A DNA stretch of 64,000 nucleotides from an uncultured Paracoccaceae bacterium (GTDB taxonomy: Bacteria; Pseudomonadota; Alphaproteobacteria; Rhodobacterales; Rhodobacteraceae). Position numbers and translations under genes: made by a program. This document shows, piece after piece, positions 8,906 to 17,668 of the stretch (position 1 is its first letter; each line of letters begins with the position of its first letter). The notes under the pieces were generated by a model. That model saw only the letters and a list, made by a program, of their open reading frames with translations, did no database searches and was not told where the DNA came from. The DNA is taken from positions 1 to 64,000 of the forward strand of contig CANLYJ010000010.1 in NCBI GenBank assembly GCA_947495295.1, given 5' to 3'.

Positions 8906-10477
8906 ATGCCCCGTTTTTCTGACCGAAGCTTTTTCATCATCCTTGTTGCAACGCTTGTCTTTGCAACGCTCTACCGGCTTTACCCGCTTGTGCTGGGTGA
9001 AGAGGCGCTGGCGCAGGCCTTCATGACCGAAGACGGTTATCTGATGCTGACCATTGCCCGCAACATGGCCATTGGGCTGGGCATGTCGGTGTCTGACGGT
9101 ACGATTGCCAGTAATGGTGTGCAGCCGATGGCAACCTTCCTTTTTGCTGGTTCTTATCTGGTGACCGGTGGTGACAAGGTCGCCGGGCTATGGGGTGTGC
9201 AACTGACCGGAGCGATCATCGCCGTGATCGGGATTTTCACGGTCCGCGCCTTGGCCCGGGTGTTGCTGGCCCCGCAGGATGCCGCCCCGATCTGGCCATG
9301 GCTGGTGGCCACGATGTGGTTTGTCAGCCCGCTGCTGCTGCTGCATACGATGAACGGGCTGGAAACCGGGCTTTATACCGTGATGGTGACGCTGAGCCTG
9401 GTGTTGTTCGCCCGGCTTTTGCACAAGGGTGATGCGGCTGGTCTGGCGGATCGCATGCTGTTGGGGGCGGCCTGTGGGGTCACCTTTCTGGCACGCAACG
9501 ATGCGGTGTTCCTGATCGGGGCGATCGGGCTGGTCTGGTTATCGCATGCGTTGATCACCCGCCGCCGCCCGGTCGGCGCCGTGATTGCCGAACTGATCCC
9601 CCCTGCCCTGCTGGTGGTTCTGATCGCATCGCCCTGGCTGATCAATAACTACGTGAATTTCGGATCCATCGTGCCGGTCAGCGGTACGGCACAATCGCTA
9701 AGCGGCGGATTGGCAAGGAATGCTGATATCCTGCCCGCTGTGCTGTTCGAATACGTCTTTCCGATGCTGCCTGTGCCGGTGCGGCTGCAATATGCCCCTG
9801 CCTTCATGATCTGCGCCAGCATCTTGGTTTTCATCATTCTGGCCAGTTTTGTTCTGCAAGTCTGGCGCCGGGGCGGCACCGCCCGCCATGTCGTGATGGC
9901 TTATCTGATCTTTGCCCTGTTGATGTGCCTTTATTACGGGTTCTATTTTGGCGCGGGCTGGTTTCTGAGCCGCTATCTATCCCCCCTTGCCCCGCTTTTG
10001 ATCACCGCCACCCTGTCGGTTGCCCTGTCACTGGCGCGCTGGCTGGTCCCGACCCGGGCCGCAGGTGCCATCTATACGCTGGGCCTTTTGAGTATCGTGC
10101 TGTGCATTGCCCTGCTGGGCCGCTACCTGCTGCCCGGCACCAAGGAGCAGGGCCATTTTCAGGTGGTCGACTGGGTAACAGAAAACGTAGCTGCGGAAAC
10201 ATGGGTCGGGGCAGTCCAAACCGGCACGCTGGGCTATTGGCATGACAGGACCATCAATCTGGATGGTAAGGTCAATCCCGCCGCCTTGCAGGCACAGCTG
10301 ACCGAAGGCGATGTGCTGGACTATGTGCTGCGCAGTCAAATCACCTATCTGGCCGATTGGGAAGGCATTGCCTATTGGGTCACAACGGCCAACCGGGGCA
10401 ACACGGCATTCAGCGACAGCTTTGCCGTTGTGGTCCATGACGTGCCCGGCAATCTTGCCGTGCTGAAACGCCAGTGA
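8906..10477 (+). CDS. Polytopic GT-C-type membrane glycosyltransferase
   Basis: A 523-residue protein with a first transmembrane helix at residues 8-27 and roughly 10-12 further hydrophobic segments, ending in a soluble C-terminal domain of about 110 residues. The first external loop contains FMTEDGYLMLTIARNMAIG, the acidic pair followed by a conserved helix seen in lipid-phosphate-sugar-dependent GT-C enzymes (PMT/ArnT/AftB-like). SNGVQPM follows a few residues later. It shares overall layout with the protein at 37135-38685. GT-C enzymes use polyprenyl-phosphate sugars on the periplasmic face. The nearby UbiA-GtrA-DprE1-DprE2 cassette would supply such a donor, so this is a candidate for the transferase that consumes it (inference). 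Confidence 0.7.
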   Translation: MPRFSDRSFFIILVATLVFATLYRLYPLVLGEEALAQAFMTEDGYLMLTIARNMAIGLGMSVSDGTIASNGVQPMATFLFAGSYLVTGGDKVAGLWGVQLTGAIIAVIGIFTVRALARVLLAPQDAAPIWPWLVATMWFVSPLLLLHTMNGLETGLYTVMVTLSLVLFARLLHKGDAAGLADRMLLGAACGVTFLARNDAVFLIGAIGLVWLSHALITRRRPVGAVIAELIPPALLVVLIASPWLINNYVNFGSIVPVSGTAQSLSGGLARNADILPAVLFEYVFPMLPVPVRLQYAPAFMICASILVFIILASFVLQVWRRGGTARHVVMAYLIFALLMCLYYGFYFGAGWFLSRYLSPLAPLLITATLSVALSLARWLVPTRAAGAIYTLGLLSIVLCIALLGRYLLPGTKEQGHFQVVDWVTENVAAETWVGAVQTGTLGYWHDRTINLDGKVNPAALQAQLTEGDVLDYVLRSQITYLADWEGIAYWVTTANRGNTAFSDSFAVVVHDVPGNLAVLKRQ

Positions 10478-10493
10478 CGCGGGAAAGGGTCTG

Positions 10494-11384
10494 ATGATGG
10501 AACTGAGCGCATCTGACTATGCAGCCGCCCGCGCACATCTGCTGGGCGAGGATGCAACAGGGCTGATCCGGTTCATGGCCCATCAAAGCGTGGGCAGCAA
10601 AGACGCGGAATTTCCCGATACGGTGGCGGAACTGGCGCAAAATCTTGGCTGGATTGATCCCGTAACCGGCATGCGCACCACATTGGGGATCCTGATTAGC
10701 GATTCCTGCCGCGAATATCTGTTCTGGAAAGAACGCGATCAGCGCCTGCCTTTTGAAGACGCCCTGCCGCATCTGGCCCGGACCACGTTTCAGGACAAAT
10801 ATATCGCTGAAATCGGCGCGGGCATGGGGGTGAACCTGATGTCACTGGCAGGCACCGCAGACCGGCTTTGCGGGGTTGAACCGGTCGCGGCCTATGCCCA
10901 GATGGGCCAGATTTTACGTGACCGTGAAGGCACCACGGATATCGAGATCAAGACCGGCGGCGCCGAAGGTCTGCCCTTTGCCGATCAGGAACTTGATCTG
11001 GTCTTATGCGTATCAGCGCATCAGTATTTTGACATCCACCCTGCCTTGGCCGAGATCGCCCGCGTGACCAAACCCGGGGGTGAACTGATCATCATCGGCA
11101 ATACGCTGGGCCATTATGGCTGGGATTTTGGCAAACAGGTGATCCGCAACCGGGGTCGTGGGTTGAAAAGCTATGTCATGACATTGGTTAATACGGTCAG
11201 CTATCAATTGCTGGGGCGGCGGATTTTGGTCAATCGCAGCGGGTTTTCAACGGCAAGACCGATCTACCCGACAGCCGCCGCCATGACACGCTGGTTACAT
11301 GCGGTTGGTTTTGAAACCCTTGCCGCCCCACAGCGGGCTGAAAATGAAACCTGTTTTTATGTAAGACGCCGGGAGGATGATTAG
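10494..11384 (+). CDS. SAM-dependent methyltransferase
   Basis: A 296-residue protein starting at the first of two tandem ATG codons, with GGGAAAGGG upstream. Motif I of class I methyltransferases is visible as YIAEIGAGMGVNLMSLAG near residue 100, the acidic end of strand 2 as CGVEPV, and the later motifs as LPFADQELDLVLCVSAHQYF and VTKPGGELIIIGN. The first 90 residues are an additional domain that I do not recognise. The gene starts 16 bp after the GT-C gene, so the two are probably cotranscribed. A sugar O-methyltransferase role in EPS decoration is inference; a lipid or small-molecule acceptor cannot be excluded. Confidence 0.75.
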   Translation: MMELSASDYAAARAHLLGEDATGLIRFMAHQSVGSKDAEFPDTVAELAQNLGWIDPVTGMRTTLGILISDSCREYLFWKERDQRLPFEDALPHLARTTFQDKYIAEIGAGMGVNLMSLAGTADRLCGVEPVAAYAQMGQILRDREGTTDIEIKTGGAEGLPFADQELDLVLCVSAHQYFDIHPALAEIARVTKPGGELIIIGNTLGHYGWDFGKQVIRNRGRGLKSYVMTLVNTVSYQLLGRRILVNRSGFSTARPIYPTAAAMTRWLHAVGFETLAAPQRAENETCFYVRRREDD

Positions 11385-11518
11385 CGTATCCCTGCCCCGT
11401 GGCGTTCTGCCTTTTGACAACAGTTGGCCGCATGCCTGCCAAAAAACCATGAGAAAACATGGCGATCACTTCCGCTGACGAGTAAGATGTATTTTGCGTA
11501 TTTAGGAATTTAGCCACG

Positions 11519-12958
11519 ATGGATATTACCCATTTGAAAGGTCAGCGCATTCTGGCCGTTGATCTGGATGGAACGCTGCTGCGGTCAGATATGCTGTTTG
11601 AAAGCTTCTGGTCGGCCACCAGTCAGGACTGGCGTGTGCCTGTGCAGGCGGGCCTTGCCCTGTCAAAAGGGCGTGCCGCGCTCAAACGCAGCCTGTCGAC
11701 CAAGATGAATGTCGATGTGACCACCCTGCCCTATGACGCGCAGGTGATCGCCTATATCGAGGCATGGCGCGCAGATGGCGGTGCTGCTATTCTGGTGACC
11801 GCGTCTGATGATAGTATTGCCCAGGATATCGCCGCCCATCTGGGTATTTTTGACGCCGTGCAAGGCTCTGACGGGACAAGAAACCTCAAATCGGCGGAAA
11901 AAGCCGCCTTTCTGACCGAACATTTCGGCAAGGGTGGCTATGCCTATATGGGCGATGCCGACGCCGACATACCGGTCTGGGAAAACGCGCAAAAAGCCGT
12001 GACCGTCAATTTGAAGGGCCCATTGCGCCAGCGGGTTGATAAGCTGGGGGTCGAGGTCGAACATCTGGACACTGCACAAACCGGGCTACGCGATTACCTC
12101 AAGGCGATCCGGGTGCATCAATGGCTGAAAAACCTGCTGGTCTTTCTGCCGATGTTTGCCGCCCATCAGCTGGACATGGTGACAGTCACCCAAAGCCTGC
12201 TGGCTTTTGTGATCTTTTCCATGGTGGCATCCAGCATCTATGTGCTGAATGATTTGCTGGATCTGCGGTCTGACCGGGCGCATCCGCGCAAACGCGAACG
12301 CCCCTTTGCCGCCGGTACGATCCCCATTGCCCATGCCACATTTATGATTGCCGGCCTGATGGGGGCCGGGTTGATCCTGTCGCTGTTTCTGGGTTGGTAT
12401 TTCCTGCTGGTCATGCTGATTTATTTCGCGGTGACAACGGCTTATTCGCTTTGGCTGAAACGCAAGGCGATTGTCGATATCGGCACGCTGGCGGGGCTTT
12501 ACACGATCCGTATTGTCGCGGGGGCCGTGGCCACCGGCATTCCACTGTCGATGTGGCTTTTGGCATTTTCCGTCTTTTTCTTCTTTTCGCTGGCCACGGT
12601 GAAACGGCAGGCAGAGCTGACGGATAGTGCCGCACGCGGCAAGCTGAAAGCATCCGGTCGCGGTTATCTGGTGGATGACCTGCCGGTGCTGGTGATGATG
12701 GCTGTCGCCTCTGGCTATGTGTCCATTCTGGTGCTGGCGCTTTATATCCAGTCGCCTTTCGTTTCAAAGCTATATGGCACGCCCAAGGTGCTGGGGGTGA
12801 TCTGTGGCGTGCTGCTTTACTGGGTGTCGCGGGTGATCCTGTTGGCGCATCGCGGCCAGATGCATGACGACCCGGTGGTGTTTGCCGCAAGGGACCGCAC
12901 CAGCCAGCTTTGCGCGCTGGTGATCATTGCGGTGGCCTTTGGCGGGGCCTTCCTGTGA
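11519..12958 (+). CDS. HAD phosphatase-UbiA prenyltransferase fusion (DPPR-synthase-like)
   Basis: A 479-residue two-domain protein. Residues 1-200 are a HAD hydrolase: AVDLDGTLL (nucleophile Asp15, acid Asp17), VTASDD, and YMGDADADIPVW with the Mg-binding acids. Residues 205-479 are a UbiA-family membrane prenyltransferase with NDLLDLRSDRAHPRKRERP and the second motif KAIVDIGTLAGLYTIRI. The N-D-x-x-D-x-x-x-D-R-x-H-P-x-K-R-x-R-P signature is that of mycobacterial 5-phospho-ribosyl-1-pyrophosphate:decaprenyl-phosphate transferase (Rv3806c), not of quinone-pathway UbiA. The next genes encode GtrA, DprE1-like and DprE2-like proteins, which supports this. Inference: UbiA transfers phosphoribose to polyprenyl phosphate and the fused HAD domain removes the 5'-phosphate, a step done by a separate protein in mycobacteria. 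The stop overlaps the next start (GTGA). Confidence 0.8.
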   Translation: MDITHLKGQRILAVDLDGTLLRSDMLFESFWSATSQDWRVPVQAGLALSKGRAALKRSLSTKMNVDVTTLPYDAQVIAYIEAWRADGGAAILVTASDDSIAQDIAAHLGIFDAVQGSDGTRNLKSAEKAAFLTEHFGKGGYAYMGDADADIPVWENAQKAVTVNLKGPLRQRVDKLGVEVEHLDTAQTGLRDYLKAIRVHQWLKNLLVFLPMFAAHQLDMVTVTQSLLAFVIFSMVASSIYVLNDLLDLRSDRAHPRKRERPFAAGTIPIAHATFMIAGLMGAGLILSLFLGWYFLLVMLIYFAVTTAYSLWLKRKAIVDIGTLAGLYTIRIVAGAVATGIPLSMWLLAFSVFFFFSLATVKRQAELTDSAARGKLKASGRGYLVDDLPVLVMMAVASGYVSILVLALYIQSPFVSKLYGTPKVLGVICGVLLYWVSRVILLAHRGQMHDDPVVFAARDRTSQLCALVIIAVAFGGAFL

Positions 12959-13377
12959 GCGGGGCGCGCATTGCCATTCTTTACGCGCTTTTCGCCGTTG
13001 TGGCGACGGTGATCAATCTGGGCATCCAGCGGATTGTGCTGTCATGGAATAACGATGTTCTGGGTTTCGCCATTGCCATTTTCTGCGGCACATTGGCCGG
13101 GCTGGTGGTGAAATATGTGCTGGATAAGCGCTGGATCTTTGCCGATGACAGTACCGGCATCAAAGCCCATGGGCAGAAATTCACCCTTTATACGATCATG
13201 GGCCTTGTCACGACGGCGATTTTCTGGGGCACGGAAACCGCGTTCTGGCTGATCTGGAAGACGGATATGATGCGCGAGTTGGGTGCCGTGCTGGGCCTGT
13301 CTGTGGGCTATGTGGTCAAATATTTCCTCGACCGGCGCTTTGTCTTTCAACCCCGTGAAGAGGCGGCGCTGTCATGA
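12955..13377 (+). CDS. GtrA-family membrane protein (putative polyprenyl-P-sugar flippase)
   Basis: A 140-residue protein starting at GTG 12955, whose last two bases begin the TGA of the UbiA gene (GTGA overlap). A longer frame from 12910 would run inside the upstream gene. Four hydrophobic segments, KYVLDKRWIF after the second helix and KYFLDRRFVF at the C terminus are typical of GtrA. GtrA proteins are thought to move or help move polyprenyl-phosphate-linked sugars across the inner membrane. In mycobacteria a GtrA protein (Rv3789) is encoded next to dprE1 and dprE2, the same neighbourhood as here. Confidence 0.85.
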   Translation: MSGARIAILYALFAVVATVINLGIQRIVLSWNNDVLGFAIAIFCGTLAGLVVKYVLDKRWIFADDSTGIKAHGQKFTLYTIMGLVTTAIFWGTETAFWLIWKTDMMRELGAVLGLSVGYVVKYFLDRRFVFQPREEAALS

Positions 13378-14699
13378 CGGATCTGTCCGGCTGGGGTGGC
13401 TTTCCCTCACATCCCGCGACCTTGGCCAACCCGGTCACGCAAGCCGATCTGGCCCGCGCCATTGCGGATGGGGCCGTGATTGCCCGGGGCAATGGCCGGG
13501 CTTACGGCGATAGCGCTATCGGGCTGCGCCAGACCGTGCTGATGCATGGGCTGAACCACATGATCAGCTTTGACCGGCAAAGCGGGTTTCTGGTGGCTGA
13601 GGCCGGCGTGCTTTTGCGTGATGTCATCACCGCGTTTCTGCCGCATGGCTGGTTTCCCCCCGTCACACCGGGCACGAAATTCGTGACCCTGGGCGGGATG
13701 ATTGCCGCTGATGTGCATGGCAAGAACCACCATAAGGATGGCAGTTTCCGCAATTTCGTCGATTGGCTGGATGTGATGGATGCAAACGGTGTGGTGCATC
13801 ATTGTAACCGGACCGAAAATGCCCAGCTGTTTGAATGGACGATCGGCGGGATGGGGCTGACCGGAGTGATCCTGCGCGCTGGTATCCGGCTGCGCCCGGT
13901 GCCATCCGCCTGGATCCGGCAGACATCCCAGGCCCTGCCCAATCTTGATGCGGTGATCACCGCCTTTGAAGGGGCGGATGCGGCCACCTATTCGGTGGCC
14001 TGGATTGATTGTGTCAGCCGGGGTGCATCATTGGGCCGGTCGATCCTGATGCTGGGCGAACATGCCACCCCGGATGCGCTATCAGATGATGCGGCCCGTT
14101 ATCCATTTGAAATTCCTGATAAAACAAAACGTACTGTGCCCTTTGCGATGCCTTTCAGCCTGCTGAACAGCCTGTCGGTCAGGGCGTTTAACGGGCTTTA
14201 TTACTGGAATGGTCGGCGCAAGGCCGGGGTCAGCTTTGTCGATTATGACACGTATTTCTATCCGCTGGATGCCATTCTGGGCTGGAACAAGATCTATGGC
14301 AGGCGCGGCTTCATGCAGTTTCAATGTGTCCTGCCACTTGAGACCGCGCGCGACGGGCTGCGCGCCTTGCTGAAGGCCACGTCGCTGGCCGGGGCCGGGT
14401 CATTCCTGGCGGTGCTGAAACGGTTCGGCCCGCAAGACAGCGCCTTTTCCTTCCCGATGCTGGGTTACACATTGGCGCTGGATTTCCCCGCCACCCCCCG
14501 CATGATCGCGCTGATGCGCAAGCTGGATCAGATCACGCTGGAGCATGGCGGCCGGTTCTATCTCGCCAAGGATAGCCGCATGGACCCTGACACGCTGCAT
14601 GCTTCGGACCCGCGGGTCGCAGAATTCAAACAGATGCGCCAGGCATTCGGGGCAACCGATGCTTTTCAATCAAAACAATCTGAAAGGCTCTTTCTATGA
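13374..14699 (+). CDS. DprE1-like FAD oxidoreductase (polyprenyl-P-ribose 2'-oxidase)
   Basis: A 441-residue flavoenzyme starting with ATGA overlapping the gtrA stop. The N-terminal FAD-binding domain has ARGNGRAYGDSAIG and GGMIAADVHGKNHHKDGSF; His115 aligns with the active-site His region of DprE1. The C-terminal ALO-like domain has LKRFGPQDSAFSFPMLGY and GGRFYLAKDSR, where Lys399 matches the catalytic Lys (K418) of the mycobacterial enzyme. The position of mycobacterial Cys387 (from memory, GWNICVDF) is Ala368 here (GYTLALDF), so the residue attacked by benzothiazinones is absent. Family knowledge: oxidises polyprenylphosphoryl-ribose to the 2'-keto intermediate. The adjacent DprE2-like gene would complete epimerisation to arabinose. 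Confidence 0.85.
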   Translation: MTDLSGWGGFPSHPATLANPVTQADLARAIADGAVIARGNGRAYGDSAIGLRQTVLMHGLNHMISFDRQSGFLVAEAGVLLRDVITAFLPHGWFPPVTPGTKFVTLGGMIAADVHGKNHHKDGSFRNFVDWLDVMDANGVVHHCNRTENAQLFEWTIGGMGLTGVILRAGIRLRPVPSAWIRQTSQALPNLDAVITAFEGADAATYSVAWIDCVSRGASLGRSILMLGEHATPDALSDDAARYPFEIPDKTKRTVPFAMPFSLLNSLSVRAFNGLYYWNGRRKAGVSFVDYDTYFYPLDAILGWNKIYGRRGFMQFQCVLPLETARDGLRALLKATSLAGAGSFLAVLKRFGPQDSAFSFPMLGYTLALDFPATPRMIALMRKLDQITLEHGGRFYLAKDSRMDPDTLHASDPRVAEFKQMRQAFGATDAFQSKQSERLFL

Positions 14700-15433
14700 G
14701 CAAGGGAACATTGCTGCTTTTGGGCGCAAAATCCGATATTGGCCGCGCTATTGCGCATCGCTTTGCCGCAGCCGGTTATGATATCCAACTGGCCGCGCGC
14801 GATAGCGACACGCTGGAGGCCACAAAAACCGATCTGGCATTGCGGCATAATATTGCGGTCAGCGCCCATGATTTTGATGTGTTGCAGACCGACACCCATG
14901 CCGGTTTTGTCGATGCCCTGCCTGCCCTGCCCGATATCGTGGTCTGTGCCATCGGGTTGATGGGCGACCAGATCGCAAATGAACAGGATTTCGAGGCCGC
15001 CACCCGTGTGATGCGTAGCACTTATGAAGGACCAGCACATATTCTGGGCCTTCTGGCCAATCGCTTTGACGCGCGCGGGTCCGGGCAGATCGTGGGGATC
15101 AGTTCAGTTGCGGGCAATCGCGGGCGGGCCAAGAATTACGTCTATGGATCGGCCAAGGCCGGGTTTACCGCCTATCTGTCGGGCTTACGCAACCGGATGG
15201 CCAAGCGGGGCATTCACGTGATGACCGTGCTGCCCGGCTTTGTGAATACCCAGATGACGGCTGGCATGGACCTGCCGGAAAAATTGACTGCTGAACCCGA
15301 AGAGGTGGCGACAGCCGTGTTCAACGGGCTGCGCAAGGGGCGCAATATCATCTATGTGCGTTCAATCTGGTTTGTGATCATGACCATTATCGGGTCGATC
15401 CCGGAACGGATTTTCAAGAAGATGAATATCTGA
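14696..15433 (+). CDS. DprE2-like short-chain reductase (polyprenyl-P-2-keto-ribose reductase)
   Basis: A 245-residue SDR starting with an ATGA overlap on dprE1. It has a nucleotide-binding LLLGAKSDIGRAIAHRF (G-x-x-x-x-G variant with Ser-Asp), ISSVAGNRGRAKNYVYGSAK (Ser, Tyr and Lys of the active site) and VLPGFVNTQMTAGM. The C terminus, IPERIFKKMNI, resembles the membrane-proximal end of mycobacterial DprE2 (Rv3791). Family knowledge: reduces the 2'-keto sugar-phospholipid to the arabino epimer using NAD(P)H. It is the last gene of a four-gene, translationally coupled set; a hairpin overlaps its stop codon. Confidence 0.85.
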   Translation: MSKGTLLLLGAKSDIGRAIAHRFAAAGYDIQLAARDSDTLEATKTDLALRHNIAVSAHDFDVLQTDTHAGFVDALPALPDIVVCAIGLMGDQIANEQDFEAATRVMRSTYEGPAHILGLLANRFDARGSGQIVGISSVAGNRGRAKNYVYGSAKAGFTAYLSGLRNRMAKRGIHVMTVLPGFVNTQMTAGMDLPEKLTAEPEEVATAVFNGLRKGRNIIYVRSIWFVIMTIIGSIPERIFKKMNI

Positions 15434-15451
15434 CAGGGCGGCCCTGTCAGA
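15429..15451. terminator. Hairpin between convergent dprE2-like and membrane-protein genes
   Basis: A perfect 11-bp inverted repeat (TCTGACAGGGC / GCCCTGTCAGA around a central G) contains the stop codons of both converging genes. There is no strong T tract on either side, so it is a bidirectional hairpin of probable terminator function. Confidence 0.55.
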
Positions 15452-16601
15452 ACACATCACCCAGCAGGAAATAGGACAGGAACCGGGGCCAAAGCCAACT
15501 GGCCCCGGCCAGATGCGTTGGCGCCCAAAGCAATGCTGCAAAAAGAAAACCTGCCACAGGCAGCGGATGCGGGACAGCTGCCAGCGTGAACCGCCGCGCC
15601 CCCAGCCCGGCCAGCACGATGATCAGCACGCTGAAGACATGCAGTTGCAACCAGCGCCCCCAATCCAGGCCCACCAGATAAAGCGGCAAAAACGGCAGCC
15701 CTGCCAAAACGGATAGCCAGATCGCCTGCCGCTTTTGCGCCAGATGCCAAAGCGCAAAAACCAGCGGCGCAAAAGCCCCCAGATAAACAAGCCCCATCAT
15801 GCCCAGAATGCGCACATTGCCGTTCATTGCGATGATACGTTCCATCGCAGTGGCCATGTCGTCTTCAAGCCATGCAATCGCCCCGTTGCACATGCCCGGA
15901 TCCAGCCCACGTTCCAGCAGCGGGGCACAGACCAGCCCGGCATCCGCCACATAGGCATAGGTGATCCCGTATAAAACCGCCGGTATCGCGCAAAGGATCA
16001 CAAGGCCCAGCCCGATCTGATGGCGCGGGTTGATCTGGTCCCGAAACATCCAGAAAACCCCCACAAGCAAGGGCAGAAACAGAATATTCGCCTCATGCCC
16101 CAGCACCCCCAGCACAAAAACCACTGCTCCCAGAAAGACGATCCAGATACGGTGGCTGATCAGGCCTGACAGGCAAAGCAATATCGCCAGATAGGCCAGC
16201 GTTTCCTTGCGCAGTGACCCTTGCGGGTCAGCCGCCCATGCGATGATGAAAAGCCCCGGTGACAGGATGATCAGCGCCAGCAACATGGGCTGCCTGACCT
16301 GTATGACCACATAGAGCAGTGCCACATAGATGATGATGACACAGATGATCTGCAGGATCACAACGGTTGTCAGCGGGCTGACCGCCAGCAGATCCGCTAT
16401 ATCCAATATCCAGCTGCCAAGATGTCCGCGCCGGGTTTCAACCAGGTCGCGGTTGATCAGCCAGTCGCCCTGTTTCCAGTCATTGCCCGTCCCCTGGATG
16501 CCTTCCGACAGCAGGCGCAGGATCACATAGACCCCGGATATGGCGGCCATCCCGAACATGGACAGATAGGCCAGCCATCTTGCCCAGGCCCGGTCGGTCA
16601 C
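15447..16601 (-). CDS. Polytopic inner-membrane protein, paralogue of the one at 56735-57883
   Basis: A 384-residue protein with about 10 hydrophobic helices, starting at GTG 16601 that overlaps the TGA of the upstream ATPase gene (GTGA). I do not recognise a named family. The paralogue at 56735-57883 shares the loop WKQGDWLIN followed by RRG--GS near the N terminus, a central Cys-containing loop, and a DWGRW motif in the last third. The conserved charged loop between helices 1 and 2 and the DWGRW motif are the likely functional sites. Translational coupling to an exosortase-system ATPase and the EPS context suggest a polymerase-like or export role (inference). A simple transporter is also possible. 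Confidence 0.6.
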   Translation of the reverse strand: MTDRAWARWLAYLSMFGMAAISGVYVILRLLSEGIQGTGNDWKQGDWLINRDLVETRRGHLGSWILDIADLLAVSPLTTVVILQIICVIIIYVALLYVVIQVRQPMLLALIILSPGLFIIAWAADPQGSLRKETLAYLAILLCLSGLISHRIWIVFLGAVVFVLGVLGHEANILFLPLLVGVFWMFRDQINPRHQIGLGLVILCAIPAVLYGITYAYVADAGLVCAPLLERGLDPGMCNGAIAWLEDDMATAMERIIAMNGNVRILGMMGLVYLGAFAPLVFALWHLAQKRQAIWLSVLAGLPFLPLYLVGLDWGRWLQLHVFSVLIIVLAGLGARRFTLAAVPHPLPVAGFLFAALLWAPTHLAGASWLWPRFLSYFLLGDVF

Positions 16602-17488
16602 GTGCCTGATGTCTGATCTGGCCCCTTGGGCGCGTCAGCCTTATCTTCGATTTTCTGTTCCGGCGTGAAATAGGCGCCGTCCCGCAAGACGGCTTCGACA
16701 TGTTCGACGCCCACGATCTCGCGTTCGCTGATGGATGCATAAAGCATGCAGATATCACAAAGCTGGTTGACCAGCCGGGGAATGCCGCCGGTAATTTCGT
16801 GTACCTTATCGGATGCAGCCCGGCTGAACATATGCGCGCTGCCCCCCGCCCTTTCGAGCCGGTGGATGATATAGGAATAGACCGTTTTCTGATCCATGTG
16901 AGACAGATGAAAGCTGGATGCGATCCGCTGGGCGAACTGCTTCATATCCGGCCTGCGGATGATGTCGCGCAGTTCCGGTTGCCCGATCAACAGCAGTTGC
17001 AGCAATTCATCCTTGTTGGCGTTGATATTGGTCAGGGTCCGCAGCTCTTCCAGTGCCTTGCGCGGCATGTTCTGCGCCTCGTCAAAGATCATCAGCACAT
17101 GGCGCCCTGCGGCATATTCATTGATCAGGAATTGCTGAAACACCTCGAAGCGGTCGACATAATCAGCCTCTTTATCAACCGGGATTTCCAGCGCCATCAT
17201 CACCCAGCGCAAGAGATCCCCCCGGCCTTCATGCATGTTCGACACCAGGCCGACTGTCACCGTTTCGTCAAGATTATGCAGCAGATATTGCAGCAATGTG
17301 GTTTTGCCTGCACCAACCTCGCCCGTGATCAGGGTAATCGGCGCCCGGGTGGCCACCCCGTATTCGAGCATCGTGTAGGCGCGTTTGTGATCATTGGTCC
17401 AATAAAGAAAATCAGGATCCGGCAGGAGCGAAAACGGTCGCTCACTCAGGCAAAAGAACTCTGTGTAAAGGTTGAGGCTTGCTGACAT
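16598..17488 (-). CDS. ExeA/GspA-like AAA ATPase of exosortase/EPS loci
   Basis: A 296-residue cytoplasmic ATPase. Walker A is ITGEVGAGKTTLLQYLL near residue 55, Walker B LMIFDEAQNMP near 130, and RLVNQLCDICMLYA is the C-terminal lid signature of the ExeA/GspA-type AAA group. The N terminus YTEFFCLSERPFSLLPDPDFLYW is the usual opening of the proteins annotated as XrtA/PEP-CTERM system-associated ATPases. Family knowledge: these sit next to chain-length regulator and tyrosine-kinase genes in exosortase-linked EPS loci; their exact role is unclear. The gene is divergent from rmlC and coupled to the downstream membrane protein gene. Confidence 0.8.
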   Translation of the reverse strand: MSASLNLYTEFFCLSERPFSLLPDPDFLYWTNDHKRAYTMLEYGVATRAPITLITGEVGAGKTTLLQYLLHNLDETVTVGLVSNMHEGRGDLLRWVMMALEIPVDKEADYVDRFEVFQQFLINEYAAGRHVLMIFDEAQNMPRKALEELRTLTNINANKDELLQLLLIGQPELRDIIRRPDMKQFAQRIASSFHLSHMDQKTVYSYIIHRLERAGGSAHMFSRAASDKVHEITGGIPRLVNQLCDICMLYASISEREIVGVEHVEAVLRDGAYFTPEQKIEDKADAPKGPDQTSGT

Positions 17489-17668
17489 TCGACAGTTCTT
17501 TAAACACTATTGCTGCTATTGGGGCCACCACCACCATGTGCTGTTACCGGAAGTTACTGTATATGACAAAGAAATTGTCGCATCACCACGTCGCGCGCCA
17601 CCCTGGGGGTGTTTTGACGTGACAGCTTAGACATGCATCGTTAATTGGCATGGAAGTGATCATGATCA

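Noticed and set aside
17614-17642. Possible promoter upstream of rfbC
   Set aside because: TTGACG is present but no acceptable -10 lies 16-18 bp downstream.
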